Part shown: one piece after another, positions 1 through 11,077 of the stretch | Layout: each line of letters opens with the position of its first letter | Position numbering within the stretch: position 1 is the stretch's first letter | DNA from: Pseudomonadaceae bacterium | Lineage (GTDB): Bacteria; Pseudomonadota; Gammaproteobacteria; Pseudomonadales; Pseudomonadaceae | Direction: 5' to 3' | NCBI GenBank assembly: GCA_019747155.1 | Contig: JAIERD010000274.1 | Location: 1-40,336, forward strand | Length of the DNA: 40,336 nucleotides | Made by a program: the position numbers and the translations under genes | The notes under the pieces: generated by a model | Told to the model about the DNA's origin: nothing | The model's database searches: none | Seen by the model: only the letters and a program-made list of their open reading frames with translations

Positions 1-2
1 CG

Positions 3-641
3 ATCCTCTCGTACATCATGTGCAAGGCGATGAACCGTTCGTTCTTCAACGTGATCCTCGGTGGTTTCGGTGGCGCACCTGCCGCTGATGGCCCAGCCGG
101 TGCCCAAGAAGCTCGCCCGGTGAAGTCCGGCTCTGCCGACGACGCCGCGTTCCTGCTGAGCAACGCCGACACCGTGATCATCGTCCCAGGTTACGGCCTG
201 GCCGTAGCCCGTGCCCAGCACGCGCTGATGGAACTGGTGGAGAAGCTGACTCACCGTGGCGTGACCGTGAAGTACGCGATCCACCCGGTAGCCGGCCGTA
301 TGCCCGGCCACATGAACGTCTTGCTGGCCGAGGCCGAAGTGCCTTACGAGCAAGTGTTCGAGATGGACGATATCAACTCCGAGTTCAGCCAAGCTGACGT
401 GGTGCTGGTACTGGGCGCCAACGACGTGGTCAACCCGGCCGCGAAGAACGACCCCAACTCGCCAATCGCCGGCATGCCGATCCTCGAGGCTTACAAAGCC
501 AAGACCGTGATCGTCAACAAGCGCTCCATGGCCAGCGGCTACGCCGGCCTGGACAACGAGTTGTTCTACCTCGACAAGACCATGATGGTGTTTGGCGACG
601 CCAAAAAGGTTATCGAGGCACTGGTTAAAGCGGTCGATTAA
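3..641 (+). CDS. pntB: NAD(P) transhydrogenase subunit beta, C-terminal part (5' end outside window)
   Basis: Only the last ~212 codons are present; the frame is open to the left edge, so this is truncation by the window and not a pseudogene. The visible part covers the end of the membrane domain and the whole cytoplasmic NADP(H)-binding domain III. Seen: the nucleotide-binding segment [12 protein letters not shown], then [22 protein letters not shown], then [10 protein letters not shown] and the lysine/arginine segment [12 protein letters not shown], all typical of PntB domain III. With PntA the protein forms the inner-membrane proton-translocating transhydrogenase that uses the proton motive force to reduce NADP+ with NADH. 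It is the last gene of its unit: a strong symmetric terminator follows directly and the next gene is convergent. The identification is confident; only the upstream pntA neighbours are not visible. Confidence 0.96.
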   Translation: MLSYIMCKAMNRSFFNVILGGFGGAPAADGPAGAQEARPVKSGSADDAAFLLSNADTVIIVPGYGLAVARAQHALMELVEKLTHRGVTVKYAIHPVAGRMPGHMNVLLAEAEVPYEQVFEMDDINSEFSQADVVLVLGANDVVNPAAKNDPNSPIAGMPILEAYKAKTVIVNKRSMASGYAGLDNELFYLDKTMMVFGDAKKVIEALVKAVD

Positions 642-652
642 TCGACTTCTAC

Positions 653-695
653 CAGCCATAAAAAAACCGGCCTTGCGCCGGTTTTTTTATGGCTG
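653..695. terminator. Bidirectional rho-independent terminator between pntB and wbpZ
   Basis: A nearly perfect palindrome: the arm CAGCCATAAAAAAACCGGC (653-671) pairs with its complement ending at 695. The GC core is CCGGC/GCCGG around a short loop, and the A-run on one side becomes the U-run on the other. It therefore works for both strands, ending pntB (+) and the CPA operon (-), whose last gene stops at 703. Confidence 0.9.
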
Positions 696-702
696 CTGTT
701 TA

Positions 703-1815
703 CTAGCGGTCTAACAACTCTCGATACAGCTGCGCCATCTGCCGGCCCATCTGCTCTGAGGTGAACAGCTGCTCATAGCGCTGACTGGCCTTGCGGCCCA
801 TTTCTTGCGCTTGCTCGGGGTTATCCCAGAGCAGGCGCATGGCCTCACGGAAGGCTGCCGGATTACTTGGTGGCACCACCAGCCCGGTTTCGCCGTGGAT
901 ATTGATATAGCTGGTGCCGGTGCCGATCTCGCTGGATATCATCGGCTTGCCGTACATGGCGCCTTCCAACAAGGAGATGCCGAACGCCTCGGAACGTAAA
1001 TGCGAGGGAAACAAAATCGCGCTGCACAGTTGCAACAAGGCGACTTTGTCTTCCTCACCGAGGCGACCGAGAAAGTGCACATTGCTTAGACCTAGCCTAG
1101 CCGCCTGCTCACGCAACTCCTGCTCCAGCGGCCCAGCTCCGACGATCACAATGGGGTAATTAGTACCCTGTGCGGCCTCGAGCAGAATATGCAGGCCCTT
1201 GTAGTAACGCATCACCCCAATAAACAGAAAGAAGCGCCGCCCGAAACGCTGCTCCCAGACGCTTGAGCAGGACTCACTCGGAACGGTATAGCCGCTACGG
1301 TCTAAGCCATACGGAATTACCACCGTCTTATCCCGATAGCGCTTAAGTACCGGACTGGTTTCCAGATAATTGGGCGAGGCGGCGACAATCCGGTCGGCGC
1401 GTTTCAAGAAGCCATGCATCAATGGGCTATAGAGCCGCATCAGGTTTTTTTGCCGAACGATATCCGAGTGATAGGTGACCACCATCGGCTTGTGTACTGC
1501 CGAGGCGAAGTGCACCAGGTCCATAAATGGCCACGGGAAGTGGTAATTGATGATGTCTGCTTGAGCGGCAAGCTCACGAAAGCGTTTGAACGCACTGAAA
1601 GAGAAGCCAGTGGAGGCGATCTGCACATCCAGCTTGGCTCTATGCACCTTGTGATCAGCGACCATTACCTCGCGCGGCTCAGGATTAGCGCTAAGGGTCA
1701 GCACCTCACTGTGCACGCCGTTAGCCCTGCCGCTCTGACAAAGCTGGAATATCACTTGCTCGATGCCGCCCACGGATTCAGGCAGGTAGGTCTTGAAAAA
1801 ATGTAAAACTCGCAT
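703..1815 (-). CDS. wbpZ: GT4 glycosyltransferase WbpZ (CPA D-rhamnosyltransferase)
   Basis: 370 aa GT-B fold glycosyltransferase of family GT4. The N-terminus MRVLHFFKTYLPESVGGIEQ has the Gly-rich loop seen in GT4 enzymes. The C-terminal half has the nucleotide-sugar binding E-x7-E element EAFGISLLE (about residues 274-282). An in-frame upstream extension exists to 1872, but the start at 1815 is chosen because GGAGG lies five bases upstream and the ATG shares one base with the wbpY stop (TGATG). In P. aeruginosa WbpZ is thought to add the first D-rhamnose to the GlcNAc-lipid primer of the common polysaccharide antigen, at the cytoplasmic face of the inner membrane. It is the last gene of the operon. 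The family is certain; the symbol rests on gene order plus similarity. Confidence 0.9.
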   Translation of the reverse strand: MRVLHFFKTYLPESVGGIEQVIFQLCQSGRANGVHSEVLTLSANPEPREVMVADHKVHRAKLDVQIASTGFSFSAFKRFRELAAQADIINYHFPWPFMDLVHFASAVHKPMVVTYHSDIVRQKNLMRLYSPLMHGFLKRADRIVAASPNYLETSPVLKRYRDKTVVIPYGLDRSGYTVPSESCSSVWEQRFGRRFFLFIGVMRYYKGLHILLEAAQGTNYPIVIVGAGPLEQELREQAARLGLSNVHFLGRLGEEDKVALLQLCSAILFPSHLRSEAFGISLLEGAMYGKPMISSEIGTGTSYINIHGETGLVVPPSNPAAFREAMRLLWDNPEQAQEMGRKASQRYEQLFTSEQMGRQMAQLYRELLDR

Positions 1816-2945
1816 CAGCCCTCCAGGACTTGTCGATAAACACTGGCAGTAGCGGCCGCACAGCGCCCCCATGAGAACTCTTTAGCGCGCTGCAAGCCTA
1901 ACTCGCGGCAACGCTGCCACTCTGACCGATCATCAATTAACTGCTGAATAGCCTCGGCACAGGCGCGCCCATCCTGCGGATCAATATAGGTTCCGGCGGC
2001 GCCCGCCACTTCCGGCAAGGCCGAACTGTGGCTGAGGATCACCGGCGTACCACTGGCCATCGCCTCCAGCACCGGCAAGCCGAAGCCTTCATAGAGCGAA
2101 GGAAACAGCAGCAGCCGCGCCCCGGCCAGTAGTTCGGCGAGCACCGTATCACTCTGATAGCCCAGCAGGCGCACCTGGCCGGTGGCCAGCGAGCGCTGCA
2201 AGGGCTCCGCCAGCTGCTCTGGGCGCCAACCCGGCATGCCGACGATGACCAACGGGTACTGCGCACGCAGCGAGGCCGGTAACAGATCATAGGCGCGCAG
2301 GGCTAACTGCAGGTTCTTGCGCGGCTCCAGGGTGCCGACGCACAGCAGATAACGACCGGGCTGCAGATCCAAAGCTTGCAGCGGCGCCGCCAACTGAGCA
2401 GGTGTGCGCGGATGAAAGCGCGCGGCGCAACCTAATGGTGCCACCACCACCCGCTCGGCAGGCACGCCGTAATAGCGGCAGACTTCCTCGCCGATAAATT
2501 GCGAGTCCACCAGAATCCGCCGTGCCCGCTCGACGCTACGAGCGGCATGTCGCTCGATTTCGACCAGTCGGTCGGCTGGTTGGGTTTCGGGAAAGTGCAC
2601 ATGAGTCAGGTCGTGCAGGGTCATGACCATCGGCCCGTCGAACTCGAACGGCCACAAGCTCGGGTCGTGGTAGAGATCGACGCCCGCACTGCCGCGCTTA
2701 AAGCGCTGCTGCTCGATCAGCCGGCGCAAGGCATAAGCATTAGGGACGCAACGCTTAATCAACCCACTCAGTCGCGAGTAGCCCGGCAGCGCGGCGCTGG
2801 GCAACTCAGGCGAGCAATTCCAGCCGTTGAACAACGCCAACTCAAACTCGGGATAAACCGCCAACGCCTGCACCAGCTCGACCAGATACTGACCAATGCC
2901 GGTACGCGGCGCGCGCAGGATGCCGGCGTTAAGGGCGATCCGCAT
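1815..2945 (-). CDS. wbpY: GT4 glycosyltransferase WbpY (CPA D-rhamnosyltransferase)
   Basis: 376 aa GT4-family enzyme. Seen: N-terminal MRIALNAGILRAPRTGIGQY, the phosphate-binding VGTLEPRKN (about residue 202) and the E-x7-E element YEGFGLPVLEAM (about 283-292). The start at 2945 is preferred over in-frame ATGs at 2951 and 2984 because it begins the conserved first strand; it overlaps the end of wbpX by 17 bases, and only a weak GAG ribosome site is visible. In P. aeruginosa WbpY is an alpha-1,3 D-rhamnosyltransferase that uses GDP-D-rhamnose and helps to build the trisaccharide repeat of the D-rhamnan. It sits between wbpX and wbpZ as in the reference CPA locus. The linkage made here is inferred from orthology. 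Confidence 0.9.
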   Translation of the reverse strand: MRIALNAGILRAPRTGIGQYLVELVQALAVYPEFELALFNGWNCSPELPSAALPGYSRLSGLIKRCVPNAYALRRLIEQQRFKRGSAGVDLYHDPSLWPFEFDGPMVMTLHDLTHVHFPETQPADRLVEIERHAARSVERARRILVDSQFIGEEVCRYYGVPAERVVVAPLGCAARFHPRTPAQLAAPLQALDLQPGRYLLCVGTLEPRKNLQLALRAYDLLPASLRAQYPLVIVGMPGWRPEQLAEPLQRSLATGQVRLLGYQSDTVLAELLAGARLLLFPSLYEGFGLPVLEAMASGTPVILSHSSALPEVAGAAGTYIDPQDGRACAEAIQQLIDDRSEWQRCRELGLQRAKEFSWGRCAAATASVYRQVLEG

Positions 2946-4308
2946 GGGCATGGCTCGGCTGCGGTGTAGCGTTACGCAGCCCATTGAGGGTGCCGCTGAT
3001 CAGCTGCTGACTGGCCTCACGCCAGCCGATCCACTGCCAATCGGTTACCGGCCGGGGAGCCGGGAAGCTACCCGTGGATTCGAACTGCAGCACCCGATCG
3101 GCCAAGCTCTGCGGGTCAGCCAGATCGAAATAGGCCATGAACTCGCCGCCTATTTCGCGGAACACCGGGATGTCGCTGGCCATGGCCGGCAGGCCGCGCT
3201 GCATGGCCTCCACCAGAGGCAAGCCGAAGCCCTCGACATAAGATGGGAAGACCAGTGTACGGGCATTGGCGTAAGCGTATTCGAGGCCCTTATCGTTGAT
3301 CCGGTTAAACATAAACAAGCGCTTGCCCCACTGCGGATGCTGCTTGATCCGCTCGACCAACGCCTCGCACTTCCAGCCAATCTTGCCGATGATGCACAGT
3401 CGGGCATTGCTGCCCTGCGCCCATAGCCGCTCGAAGGCATCCAACAGATAGGCGTGGTTTTTACGCGGCTCTATGGTGCTGACCATCAGGTAGACCGGCG
3501 CCGGATCGCGAAACATGCGCTGCAAGTCAGGATTGAGGCGGGCCTCATCACGCAGCAGGTCCAATTCCGAGCCGAGGTGGAAGTGACCGTGCCAACGTTT
3601 GGCAGCTTCTGCTGGACTCAGTCGGCGCTGAACTTCAGCGTCGACCTGTTCGCTGATCGTCTTGGAAATGGCCATAAAACCGTCGGCGGTCTGGGCAACC
3701 CAGTCGAACCAATGGTCGAATACCTTGACCAGCCCCGCATCGCAGAACTGCGGATGGGTCAGCGGGATCAAATCGTAGATCACCGAAACTATGCCCACAC
3801 CCTGACACTTAAGTTTTTCCACCAAGGGAAAGATATCCGCATGCCAGGACGAATCGAGTAACACCAACTGGTCGCCCGGCTGGGCCTGCAGTGGCACTGC
3901 CCGCTGCGGTGCTGGTTCAGCATGGCGATTCAGCCAGATCAGTCCGCGCAGAGGCAAGGTGATTGCCAGACTAGCCAACTTGCACGGCCAGTAGAGCAGC
4001 CGCCGCGCGGTTGCTGAACGGCCAAACGGCCACAGCCGCTCTAACCGTGAGTGCCACCACCAGTAGCGATTGCGCACATGATCCAGCTTGACGATCAGCG
4101 CCTGCCGGCGGGTGGCATTAAGGTCTACTGCCAGGGGCGCCAGACTCAAGACCCGATACAGCTGGCCGCCATTCATCATCACCGGTACGCACTCGACCTC
4201 CGGCTGCTGGGCGCCCAGCTCGCGAATGATATTGCGCACCACCCGCTGGATCCCCGAGTTATCCTGCGGATGTTCGTAAACATAGGTGCACTCAATCAGA
4301 AAACGCAT
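2929..4308 (-). CDS. wbpX: GT4 glycosyltransferase WbpX (CPA D-rhamnosyltransferase)
   Basis: 459 aa, longer than WbpY and WbpZ because of an extended basic N-terminal half (about residues 60-130). Seen: N-terminal MRFLIECTYVYEHPQDNSGI followed by QRVVRN; VSTIEPRKN (about 278) and the E-x7-E element VEGFGLPLVEAM (about 356) of GT4 enzymes. The start at 4308 follows GAGAG at a suitable distance, and the in-frame ATG at 4323 would leave no room for a ribosome site. WbpX of P. aeruginosa is an alpha-1,2 D-rhamnosyltransferase of the CPA chain. The gene stop lies 16 bases inside wbpY, so translation is probably coupled. Function is by family and synteny. Confidence 0.9.
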   Translation of the reverse strand: MRFLIECTYVYEHPQDNSGIQRVVRNIIRELGAQQPEVECVPVMMNGGQLYRVLSLAPLAVDLNATRRQALIVKLDHVRNRYWWWHSRLERLWPFGRSATARRLLYWPCKLASLAITLPLRGLIWLNRHAEPAPQRAVPLQAQPGDQLVLLDSSWHADIFPLVEKLKCQGVGIVSVIYDLIPLTHPQFCDAGLVKVFDHWFDWVAQTADGFMAISKTISEQVDAEVQRRLSPAEAAKRWHGHFHLGSELDLLRDEARLNPDLQRMFRDPAPVYLMVSTIEPRKNHAYLLDAFERLWAQGSNARLCIIGKIGWKCEALVERIKQHPQWGKRLFMFNRINDKGLEYAYANARTLVFPSYVEGFGLPLVEAMQRGLPAMASDIPVFREIGGEFMAYFDLADPQSLADRVLQFESTGSFPAPRPVTDWQWIGWREASQQLISGTLNGLRNATPQPSHAHADRP

Positions 4309-4325
4309 GGAGCTCTCACACATAT

Positions 4326-5567
4326 TTATACGCTGGCCGTCTGCGGCAAGCGCTGGATGCTTAAGTCCGCATCCAGCGAATTACAGCCAACGAAGTCGGG
4401 CTTTTGGATGTTGATCATATGAAACACCAGGGCAAAGTCACGCCATTCGTAGTTGGTGTCCAAGTGCGAGTCAAAGCGTGACAGCGACAGGGCAATGGAA
4501 TAGTTGCCTTTGCCGATGTTGGCCGGGAAAGCAAAGCGATAAACGATGCGCTCGCCCGCCGACAGATTCTCCAGCTCGCGATGCAGACGATGGGTATTGA
4601 TGCCGTAGATCGCCTGGCCCATGCGGTCTTTGATCATGAAGCCAAGCACCAGCCGTGGAATTGCCTCGTTAACATCCACGGTCACTTCGAGCGTGGCCTG
4701 ACTACCCACTTCAAGCACCTCGACCCGCTGCCCCTGGGCATTGAGTAAGGCGACATCGGCAAAACCAGCTTCGCCGGTACCGGAAATAGTCCGCACCTTG
4801 CCGTTGTCCAGCCGTTCCTGGCGAACCGTCTGCTGCTCTTTTTCCGCAATCATCGCGCCGTAGAAGTCCATCACCTCCTCCGGTGCACCCTCCAGTGCCA
4901 GCCGGCCCTTGGCCAAGAGTATCGCGCGGTCACAGAGATTCTGAATCGCCTGACGATCGTGGGAGACGATCAGCAAGGTGGTGCCGGCCTTACGAAATTC
5001 ACGAATACGATCGAAGCTCTTGTGCTGAAAATAGGCATCGCCCACCGACAAGGCTTCATCGACGATCAGCACGTCCGGCCGCCGCGCAGTCGCCACGCTA
5101 AACGCTAGGCGCATCTGCATGCCGCTGGAGTAGGTGCGCACCGGATGATCCATATAATCGCCGATCTCGGCAAAGGCCTCGATCTCGGGCATCAGCGCTT
5201 GCAGCTCTTCCATGCTCAAGCCCAATAACTGCCCGGCCATAAAGACATTTTGCCGACCGCTGAAGTCTGGGTGAAAGCCCATGCCCAGTTCGAGCAAGGC
5301 GGCCACCCGGCCCTGAATCTGAATCTGCCCAGCGCTGGGTTGGGTGGTGCCGGTAATCATCTTCAGCAGCGTGCTTTTGCCCGCGCCGTTGATGCCGATA
5401 ATCCCCAGAGCCTCGCCTGGATTGACCAGAAAAGACACATCCTGCAGCACCCATTGCAACTGATGGCGCGGCGCCGAGAAGGGGATCAGCCATTCGGCCA
5501 GACGCGACCAACGCGTGGGATATTGTTTGTAGGCCTTGCCCAGCTGGGTAACCTGAATACTGCCCAT
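4326..5567 (-). CDS. wzt: ABC transporter ATP-binding protein Wzt with C-terminal glycan-recognition domain
   Basis: 413 aa. The first ~240 residues are the ATPase: Walker A GINGAGKST (about 56), signature YSSGMQMRL (about 143) and Walker B VLIVDEA (about 164). Residues ~255-413 form the extra beta-sandwich typical of Wzt proteins that export O-polysaccharide; in E. coli O9a-type systems this domain binds the terminal cap of the chain. It works with Wzm to move the finished undecaprenyl-linked D-rhamnan across the inner membrane. The ATG shares one base with the wzm stop (TAATG), which implies translational coupling. Two methyltransferases encoded downstream of 27451 on this strand are candidates for making the chain end this domain would recognise; that link is inference. 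Confidence 0.94.
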   Translation of the reverse strand: MGSIQVTQLGKAYKQYPTRWSRLAEWLIPFSAPRHQLQWVLQDVSFLVNPGEALGIIGINGAGKSTLLKMITGTTQPSAGQIQIQGRVAALLELGMGFHPDFSGRQNVFMAGQLLGLSMEELQALMPEIEAFAEIGDYMDHPVRTYSSGMQMRLAFSVATARRPDVLIVDEALSVGDAYFQHKSFDRIREFRKAGTTLLIVSHDRQAIQNLCDRAILLAKGRLALEGAPEEVMDFYGAMIAEKEQQTVRQERLDNGKVRTISGTGEAGFADVALLNAQGQRVEVLEVGSQATLEVTVDVNEAIPRLVLGFMIKDRMGQAIYGINTHRLHRELENLSAGERIVYRFAFPANIGKGNYSIALSLSRFDSHLDTNYEWRDFALVFHMINIQKPDFVGCNSLDADLSIQRLPQTASV

Positions 5568-6364
5568 TAGAGTTCATCCACCATTTCACCGGAGCGCTTG
5601 CGAAACAAGCGCATGGCCAGCAGGCAAAGCGCCACCGCCAGCAGTGCGGTCGGCCAGAGCGACAACCAGTTCGGCCACTGGCCATAAACAAAAATACCCT
5701 GATAGGCGGCGATCAACGGCGCCATGGGATTGGCATTAATCAGCGGCCGAATGCTCTCTGGGAGAATCGACAGCGGATACACCAAAGGCGTAAACCAGAA
5801 CCAGAACTGCAGAAAAATCCCCATAAACTGGCCGACATCACGGAAGAACACATTCAGCACACCAAGAATGATGCCCAAGCCAATAGAGAAAGCGATCTGG
5901 ATCATTAGCACCGGGATCACCCCCAGCACCGCCCAGCCAGGAAAGTTCTGGGTTACCAGTAGGAAGCCGAGAAACAGCGTAAATATGATGGCGAAGTTCA
6001 CCCCCGCGTTCAGCACCACAATCAGCGGCAAACAGATGCGCGGGAAGCTCAATTTCTTGATCAGGTTGGCGTGTTCTAAAAACACCGACTGACTGCGACC
6101 TATCACCTCGGAGAAAAAGCCCCAAGCCAGAATCCCCGAACACAGATAGATGCCATAGGCCAGGCTGTTATCCACGCCCGGCAGGCGGGCCTTCATCAAC
6201 TGCGAGAAAATCACCGTGTAGACGATGATCATCGACAGCGGATTGAGCACCGTCCAGGCGGCGCCCAGCAACGAATTACGATAGCGGGTCTGAAACTCGC
6301 GCTGCACGCTGCCCAGCACGAAGCCGCGGTAATTCCATACCGCGCGGGCCATGCCAACTGCCAT
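5567..6364 (-). CDS. wzm: ABC-2 type polysaccharide export permease Wzm
   Basis: 265 aa with about six hydrophobic segments and the amphipathic N-terminus usual in ABC-2 polysaccharide permeases (QREFQTRYRNSLLGAAW at about 20-36, followed by TVLNPL). It forms the membrane channel for CPA export with Wzt. The start ATG overlaps the wbpW stop by one base (TAATG); an internal ATG at 6352 is a possible alternative start. It sits in the usual order wbpW-wzm-wzt. No unusual residues were noticed. Confidence 0.94.
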   Translation of the reverse strand: MAVGMARAVWNYRGFVLGSVQREFQTRYRNSLLGAAWTVLNPLSMIIVYTVIFSQLMKARLPGVDNSLAYGIYLCSGILAWGFFSEVIGRSQSVFLEHANLIKKLSFPRICLPLIVVLNAGVNFAIIFTLFLGFLLVTQNFPGWAVLGVIPVLMIQIAFSIGLGIILGVLNVFFRDVGQFMGIFLQFWFWFTPLVYPLSILPESIRPLINANPMAPLIAAYQGIFVYGQWPNWLSLWPTALLAVALCLLAMRLFRKRSGEMVDEL

Positions 6365-7803
6365 TACTGAACCCTGCCGTATTGATCTTCGAAGCGGACG
6401 ATATCGTCTTCACCCAAGTATTCGCCGCTCTGCACTTCGATCATCATCAGATCAATCACGCCAGGATTTTCCAGCCGATGCTGGTGCCCTGCCGGGATAA
6501 AGGTCGACTCATTGGTGTTGATCAGCCGCGGCTCGCCACCATTGACCACCTTGGCCATCCCCTGCACGACTATCCAGTGTTCGCTGCGGTGGTGATGCAT
6601 TTGCAGGGATAGCGCTGCGCCCGGTTTAACCACAATGCGCTTGATCTTAAAGCGCGGTCCTTCCTCAAGCACCGTGTAGGTGCCCCATGGGCGTGACACG
6701 GTGCGATGCAGGCGATAGGCCTGATGGTTCTCCAGCTTCAAGCGCTTGGCCACCTGACGCACCTCTTGCGCACGGTCGGCATGCGCCACCAGAACGGCAT
6801 CGGCGGTCTCGACCACGATCAGATCATCCACCCCAACGGTGGCAATCAAACGCCCCTGACTCTGCACATAGGTGTTACGGCTATCGATAAAAATTGCAGC
6901 GCCTTGGGCGCGATTTTGCTCGGCATCCGGTTCGATCAAGTCCCGTAGCGCCGTCCAGGAGCCGATGTCGCTCCAGTCGAATGCCGCAGGAACCACCGCC
7001 ACCTTCTTTGACGGCTCCATCAAGGCGTAATCGATGGAAATATCTGGCAGGGCGGCAAAGCTGGCCAGATGCAACTCTTGCACCTTGACGTTCGCGTTGT
7101 CCTGGCACGGGCTCTGCGCCACACAGGCGCGCGCCAGCTCCAACGGCTCGGGAGCATGCGATTGCAGCTCAGCGATAAGGCTGCCGGCGGTAAAGCAGAA
7201 CATTCCCGAGTTCCATAGAAAACGGCCGCTCTCGAGGTATTCTTGGGCGGTAACCTGATTGGGTTTTTCGACGAAGCGCAGCACGCGGCAGCCGCCGTGC
7301 TCATCCAACGTATCTCCGGCCTCGATATAACCGAAGCCAGTCTCAGGCGCCGTTGGGCGAATGCCATAAGTAACCAAATAGCCTTGGCGAGCCAAAGCCA
7401 CGGCATGTTCAGTGGCCTGATTAAAACCCGCCAGATCATGAATCAGATGATCAGCAGCCATTACCACCAACACCGTATCTTCACCGTGCTCTGCCGCCAA
7501 GGCCAAAGCGGTTACCGCAATTGCCGGGGCGGTGTTGCGGCCTTGCGGCTCAAGCAAGAAGCGCGCGTGATGACGACTCAGCTTGGCTTCGGCAAAGTGA
7601 TCGCGGCTTTCAAAGTAGTGCTCACGGTTAGTCACCGTGACTATCTCGCCGCCCGCAGGTACCAGGCTGGCGGCGCGCAAATAGGTTTTCAGCAACAGTG
7701 ACTGACCATCCGGCAAGCGCATAAAGGGCTTGGGATGATCCTCGCGCGATACCGGCCACAAACGCGTACCGGCGCCGCCGGAGAGAATCACAGGAATAAT
7801 CAT
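6364..7803 (-). CDS. wbpW: Bifunctional mannose-6-phosphate isomerase / mannose-1-phosphate guanylyltransferase
   Basis: 479 aa, the normal length for the type II bifunctional enzyme. The N-terminal nucleotidyltransferase has GGAGTRLWP (residues 9-17) with the following KPF, and FVEKP (about 186). The C-terminal cupin has QMHHHRSEHW (about 401), carrying the metal ligands of phosphomannose isomerase. It isomerises fructose-6-P to mannose-6-P and makes GDP-mannose from mannose-1-P, the precursor of GDP-D-rhamnose; the intervening phosphomannomutase step must come from elsewhere. It starts 6 bases after the gmd stop with AAGG upstream of the ATG. P. aeruginosa has paralogues (algA, pslB); wbpW is chosen by its position between gmd and wzm. 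Confidence 0.94.
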   Translation of the reverse strand: MIIPVILSGGAGTRLWPVSREDHPKPFMRLPDGQSLLLKTYLRAASLVPAGGEIVTVTNREHYFESRDHFAEAKLSRHHARFLLEPQGRNTAPAIAVTALALAAEHGEDTVLVVMAADHLIHDLAGFNQATEHAVALARQGYLVTYGIRPTAPETGFGYIEAGDTLDEHGGCRVLRFVEKPNQVTAQEYLESGRFLWNSGMFCFTAGSLIAELQSHAPEPLELARACVAQSPCQDNANVKVQELHLASFAALPDISIDYALMEPSKKVAVVPAAFDWSDIGSWTALRDLIEPDAEQNRAQGAAIFIDSRNTYVQSQGRLIATVGVDDLIVVETADAVLVAHADRAQEVRQVAKRLKLENHQAYRLHRTVSRPWGTYTVLEEGPRFKIKRIVVKPGAALSLQMHHHRSEHWIVVQGMAKVVNGGEPRLINTNESTFIPAGHQHRLENPGVIDLMMIEVQSGEYLGEDDIVRFEDQYGRVQ

Positions 7804-7809
7804 GCCGCC

Positions 7810-9692
<1,883 letters not shown>

Positions 9693-9705
9693 CCAAGTAA
9701 TCCTC

Positions 9706-10158
9706 TTATCCGGCAATCGCCAACAATCCATTGAGCAAGCCTGCACCCCAGCGCCATACCAGCCAGGCTGAACCGGCGCCAACCAAAAGCCCGGCGAGTA
9801 TCTCGCTACGACTATGACCCATGCGCTCACGCAAGGGGCTTGATGGTTTGACGGCAGACAAACCGTTGATTGCCTGCGCGTGCAAACCTACTTGCCGACG
9901 CAGACTGCTGGCATCCAGCAACACAATAAAAGCCAAGGTAACCGCCACCCCAAAAGCCGGATCGGTAATACCTTCTTTAAGCGCTATGAGCACCGCCATG
10001 CTGCAGACGATAGCGCTGTGATTACTCGGCATGCCGCCGTAGCCGATCAAGTCAAAGGCCAAACGCTTAGCCCGCAAACTATTGATGGCAAACTTGCTGC
10101 AGCCGGCCAGCAGCCAAGCGATAAAGGGTGTGAGTGCATAAGACGGGTCGAGTGTCAT
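9706..10158 (-). CDS. Divergent PAP2-family membrane protein, candidate polyprenyl-phosphoryl-5-phosphoribose phosphatase
   Basis: 150 aa with several hydrophobic stretches. Motifs of the divergent PAP2 family are readable in order: GGMPSNHSA (about 41-49), DASSLRRQVG (about 84-93) with the downstream HAQAIN, and MGHSRSEILAG (about 113-123). Its start overlaps the stop of the UbiA gene (ATGA). Mycobacteria use a UbiA enzyme (Rv3806c) to make decaprenyl-phosphoryl-5-phosphoribose and a PAP2 protein (Rv3807c) is the proposed phosphatase. The pairing with UbiA and with DprE1/DprE2-like genes supports the same step here. The substrate is inferred; a general lipid phosphatase role is the alternative. 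Confidence 0.82.
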   Translation of the reverse strand: MTLDPSYALTPFIAWLLAGCSKFAINSLRAKRLAFDLIGYGGMPSNHSAIVCSMAVLIALKEGITDPAFGVAVTLAFIVLLDASSLRRQVGLHAQAINGLSAVKPSSPLRERMGHSRSEILAGLLVGAGSAWLVWRWGAGLLNGLLAIAG

Positions 10159-11042
10159 AGCGAGTGTCCCGGCCAGATCGAAACGGCCGATACCACGCCC
10201 CAGACTGCCACCGTCAGCAGTAACTGCCAGTCGCCCAGCAAGGCATCGGTGGGTGACTCACCGCCGTCTTTAGACTCGACAATAAACCAGTAGCGATAAA
10301 GCCCATAGAGTACCAACGGAATGGTCATCACCAGCGCCGGCCGCGCAGTCATCACGAACAGGCTGTAAAACAGCAGGGCGCCGGTGGCGGCCATCTCGGC
10401 ATAGCGATCAAGCAGCGCCGGCGTGTAGTGCTGTAAAACCTCGCGGCTTTCGCTGCCATTGCTGGCAAGCTCTTGCCCACGCTTCACCGCCGCCAGATAA
10501 AGCGCCAAACACAGGGTGGTGACAAACATCCACGACGAAACAGGCACCGACAACGCCATGGCCCCGGCATACACGCGCAAGACAAAACCAATCGCAATGG
10601 TGAAGATATCAATCACCGGCTGATGTTTGAGTACGAAGGTGTAGGCCAGGTTAAGCAGTAAATAGCCCAGCACCACATAAAGCACCGCCGGCATAACGAA
10701 CCAGGCCGCCAGCAGCGCGGCATAAAGAGCCAGCAACAAAGCTAGCGCCTGCGGCGCTGAGACCAGCCCAGAGGCCAATGGCCGGGTTTTGGATTTTTTC
10801 GGGTGACGTCGATCGCGCTCAATATCACTCAGATCATTGAGGATATAAGTGGCCGATGAGGCCACACAGAAAATCAGCGCCGCCAGCACCACCTTCTCAA
10901 TCGACGCCAGCTTGAGAAACTCACCGGCAAAAATCAGCGGCGCGAACACGAAGGCATTTTTCACCCACTGGCGTGGCCGCATCAACGCTAACATCCCTCG
11001 AATTTGCGCTAGAGACGAGCGCGGCGCTACGGTAGCATGCAT
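10155..11042 (-). CDS. UbiA-family polyprenyl-phosphate 5-phosphoribosyltransferase (DPPR synthase-like)
   Basis: 295 aa, about nine membrane segments. The first catalytic Asp motif is NDLSDIERDRRHPKKSKTRP (about 68-87), the form with HPxK and RP seen in Rv3806c-type phosphoribosyltransferases rather than in quinone prenyltransferases. A second conserved part is KRGQEL (about 186-191). Expected reaction: polyprenyl phosphate plus PRPP gives polyprenyl-phosphoryl-5-phospho-ribose on the cytoplasmic side. The ATG at 11042 has GAGG nine bases upstream. The gene is divergent from gtrA with only 35 bases between, and heads a minus-strand unit that continues through PAP2 into rmd and the CPA genes. 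Specificity is inferred from motif and context. Confidence 0.85.
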   Translation of the reverse strand: MHATVAPRSSLAQIRGMLALMRPRQWVKNAFVFAPLIFAGEFLKLASIEKVVLAALIFCVASSATYILNDLSDIERDRRHPKKSKTRPLASGLVSAPQALALLLALYAALLAAWFVMPAVLYVVLGYLLLNLAYTFVLKHQPVIDIFTIAIGFVLRVYAGAMALSVPVSSWMFVTTLCLALYLAAVKRGQELASNGSESREVLQHYTPALLDRYAEMAATGALLFYSLFVMTARPALVMTIPLVLYGLYRYWFIVESKDGGESPTDALLGDWQLLLTVAVWGVVSAVSIWPGHSL

Positions 11043-11077
11043 GCCATTTTGCCTCGGCTGGGTATCTGGGAAGAGTT

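Noticed and set aside
5098-5691. A minus-strand open frame overlapping wzt and wzm in another frame
   Set aside because: wzt and wzm are complete in their own frames with all motifs; this is a shadow.
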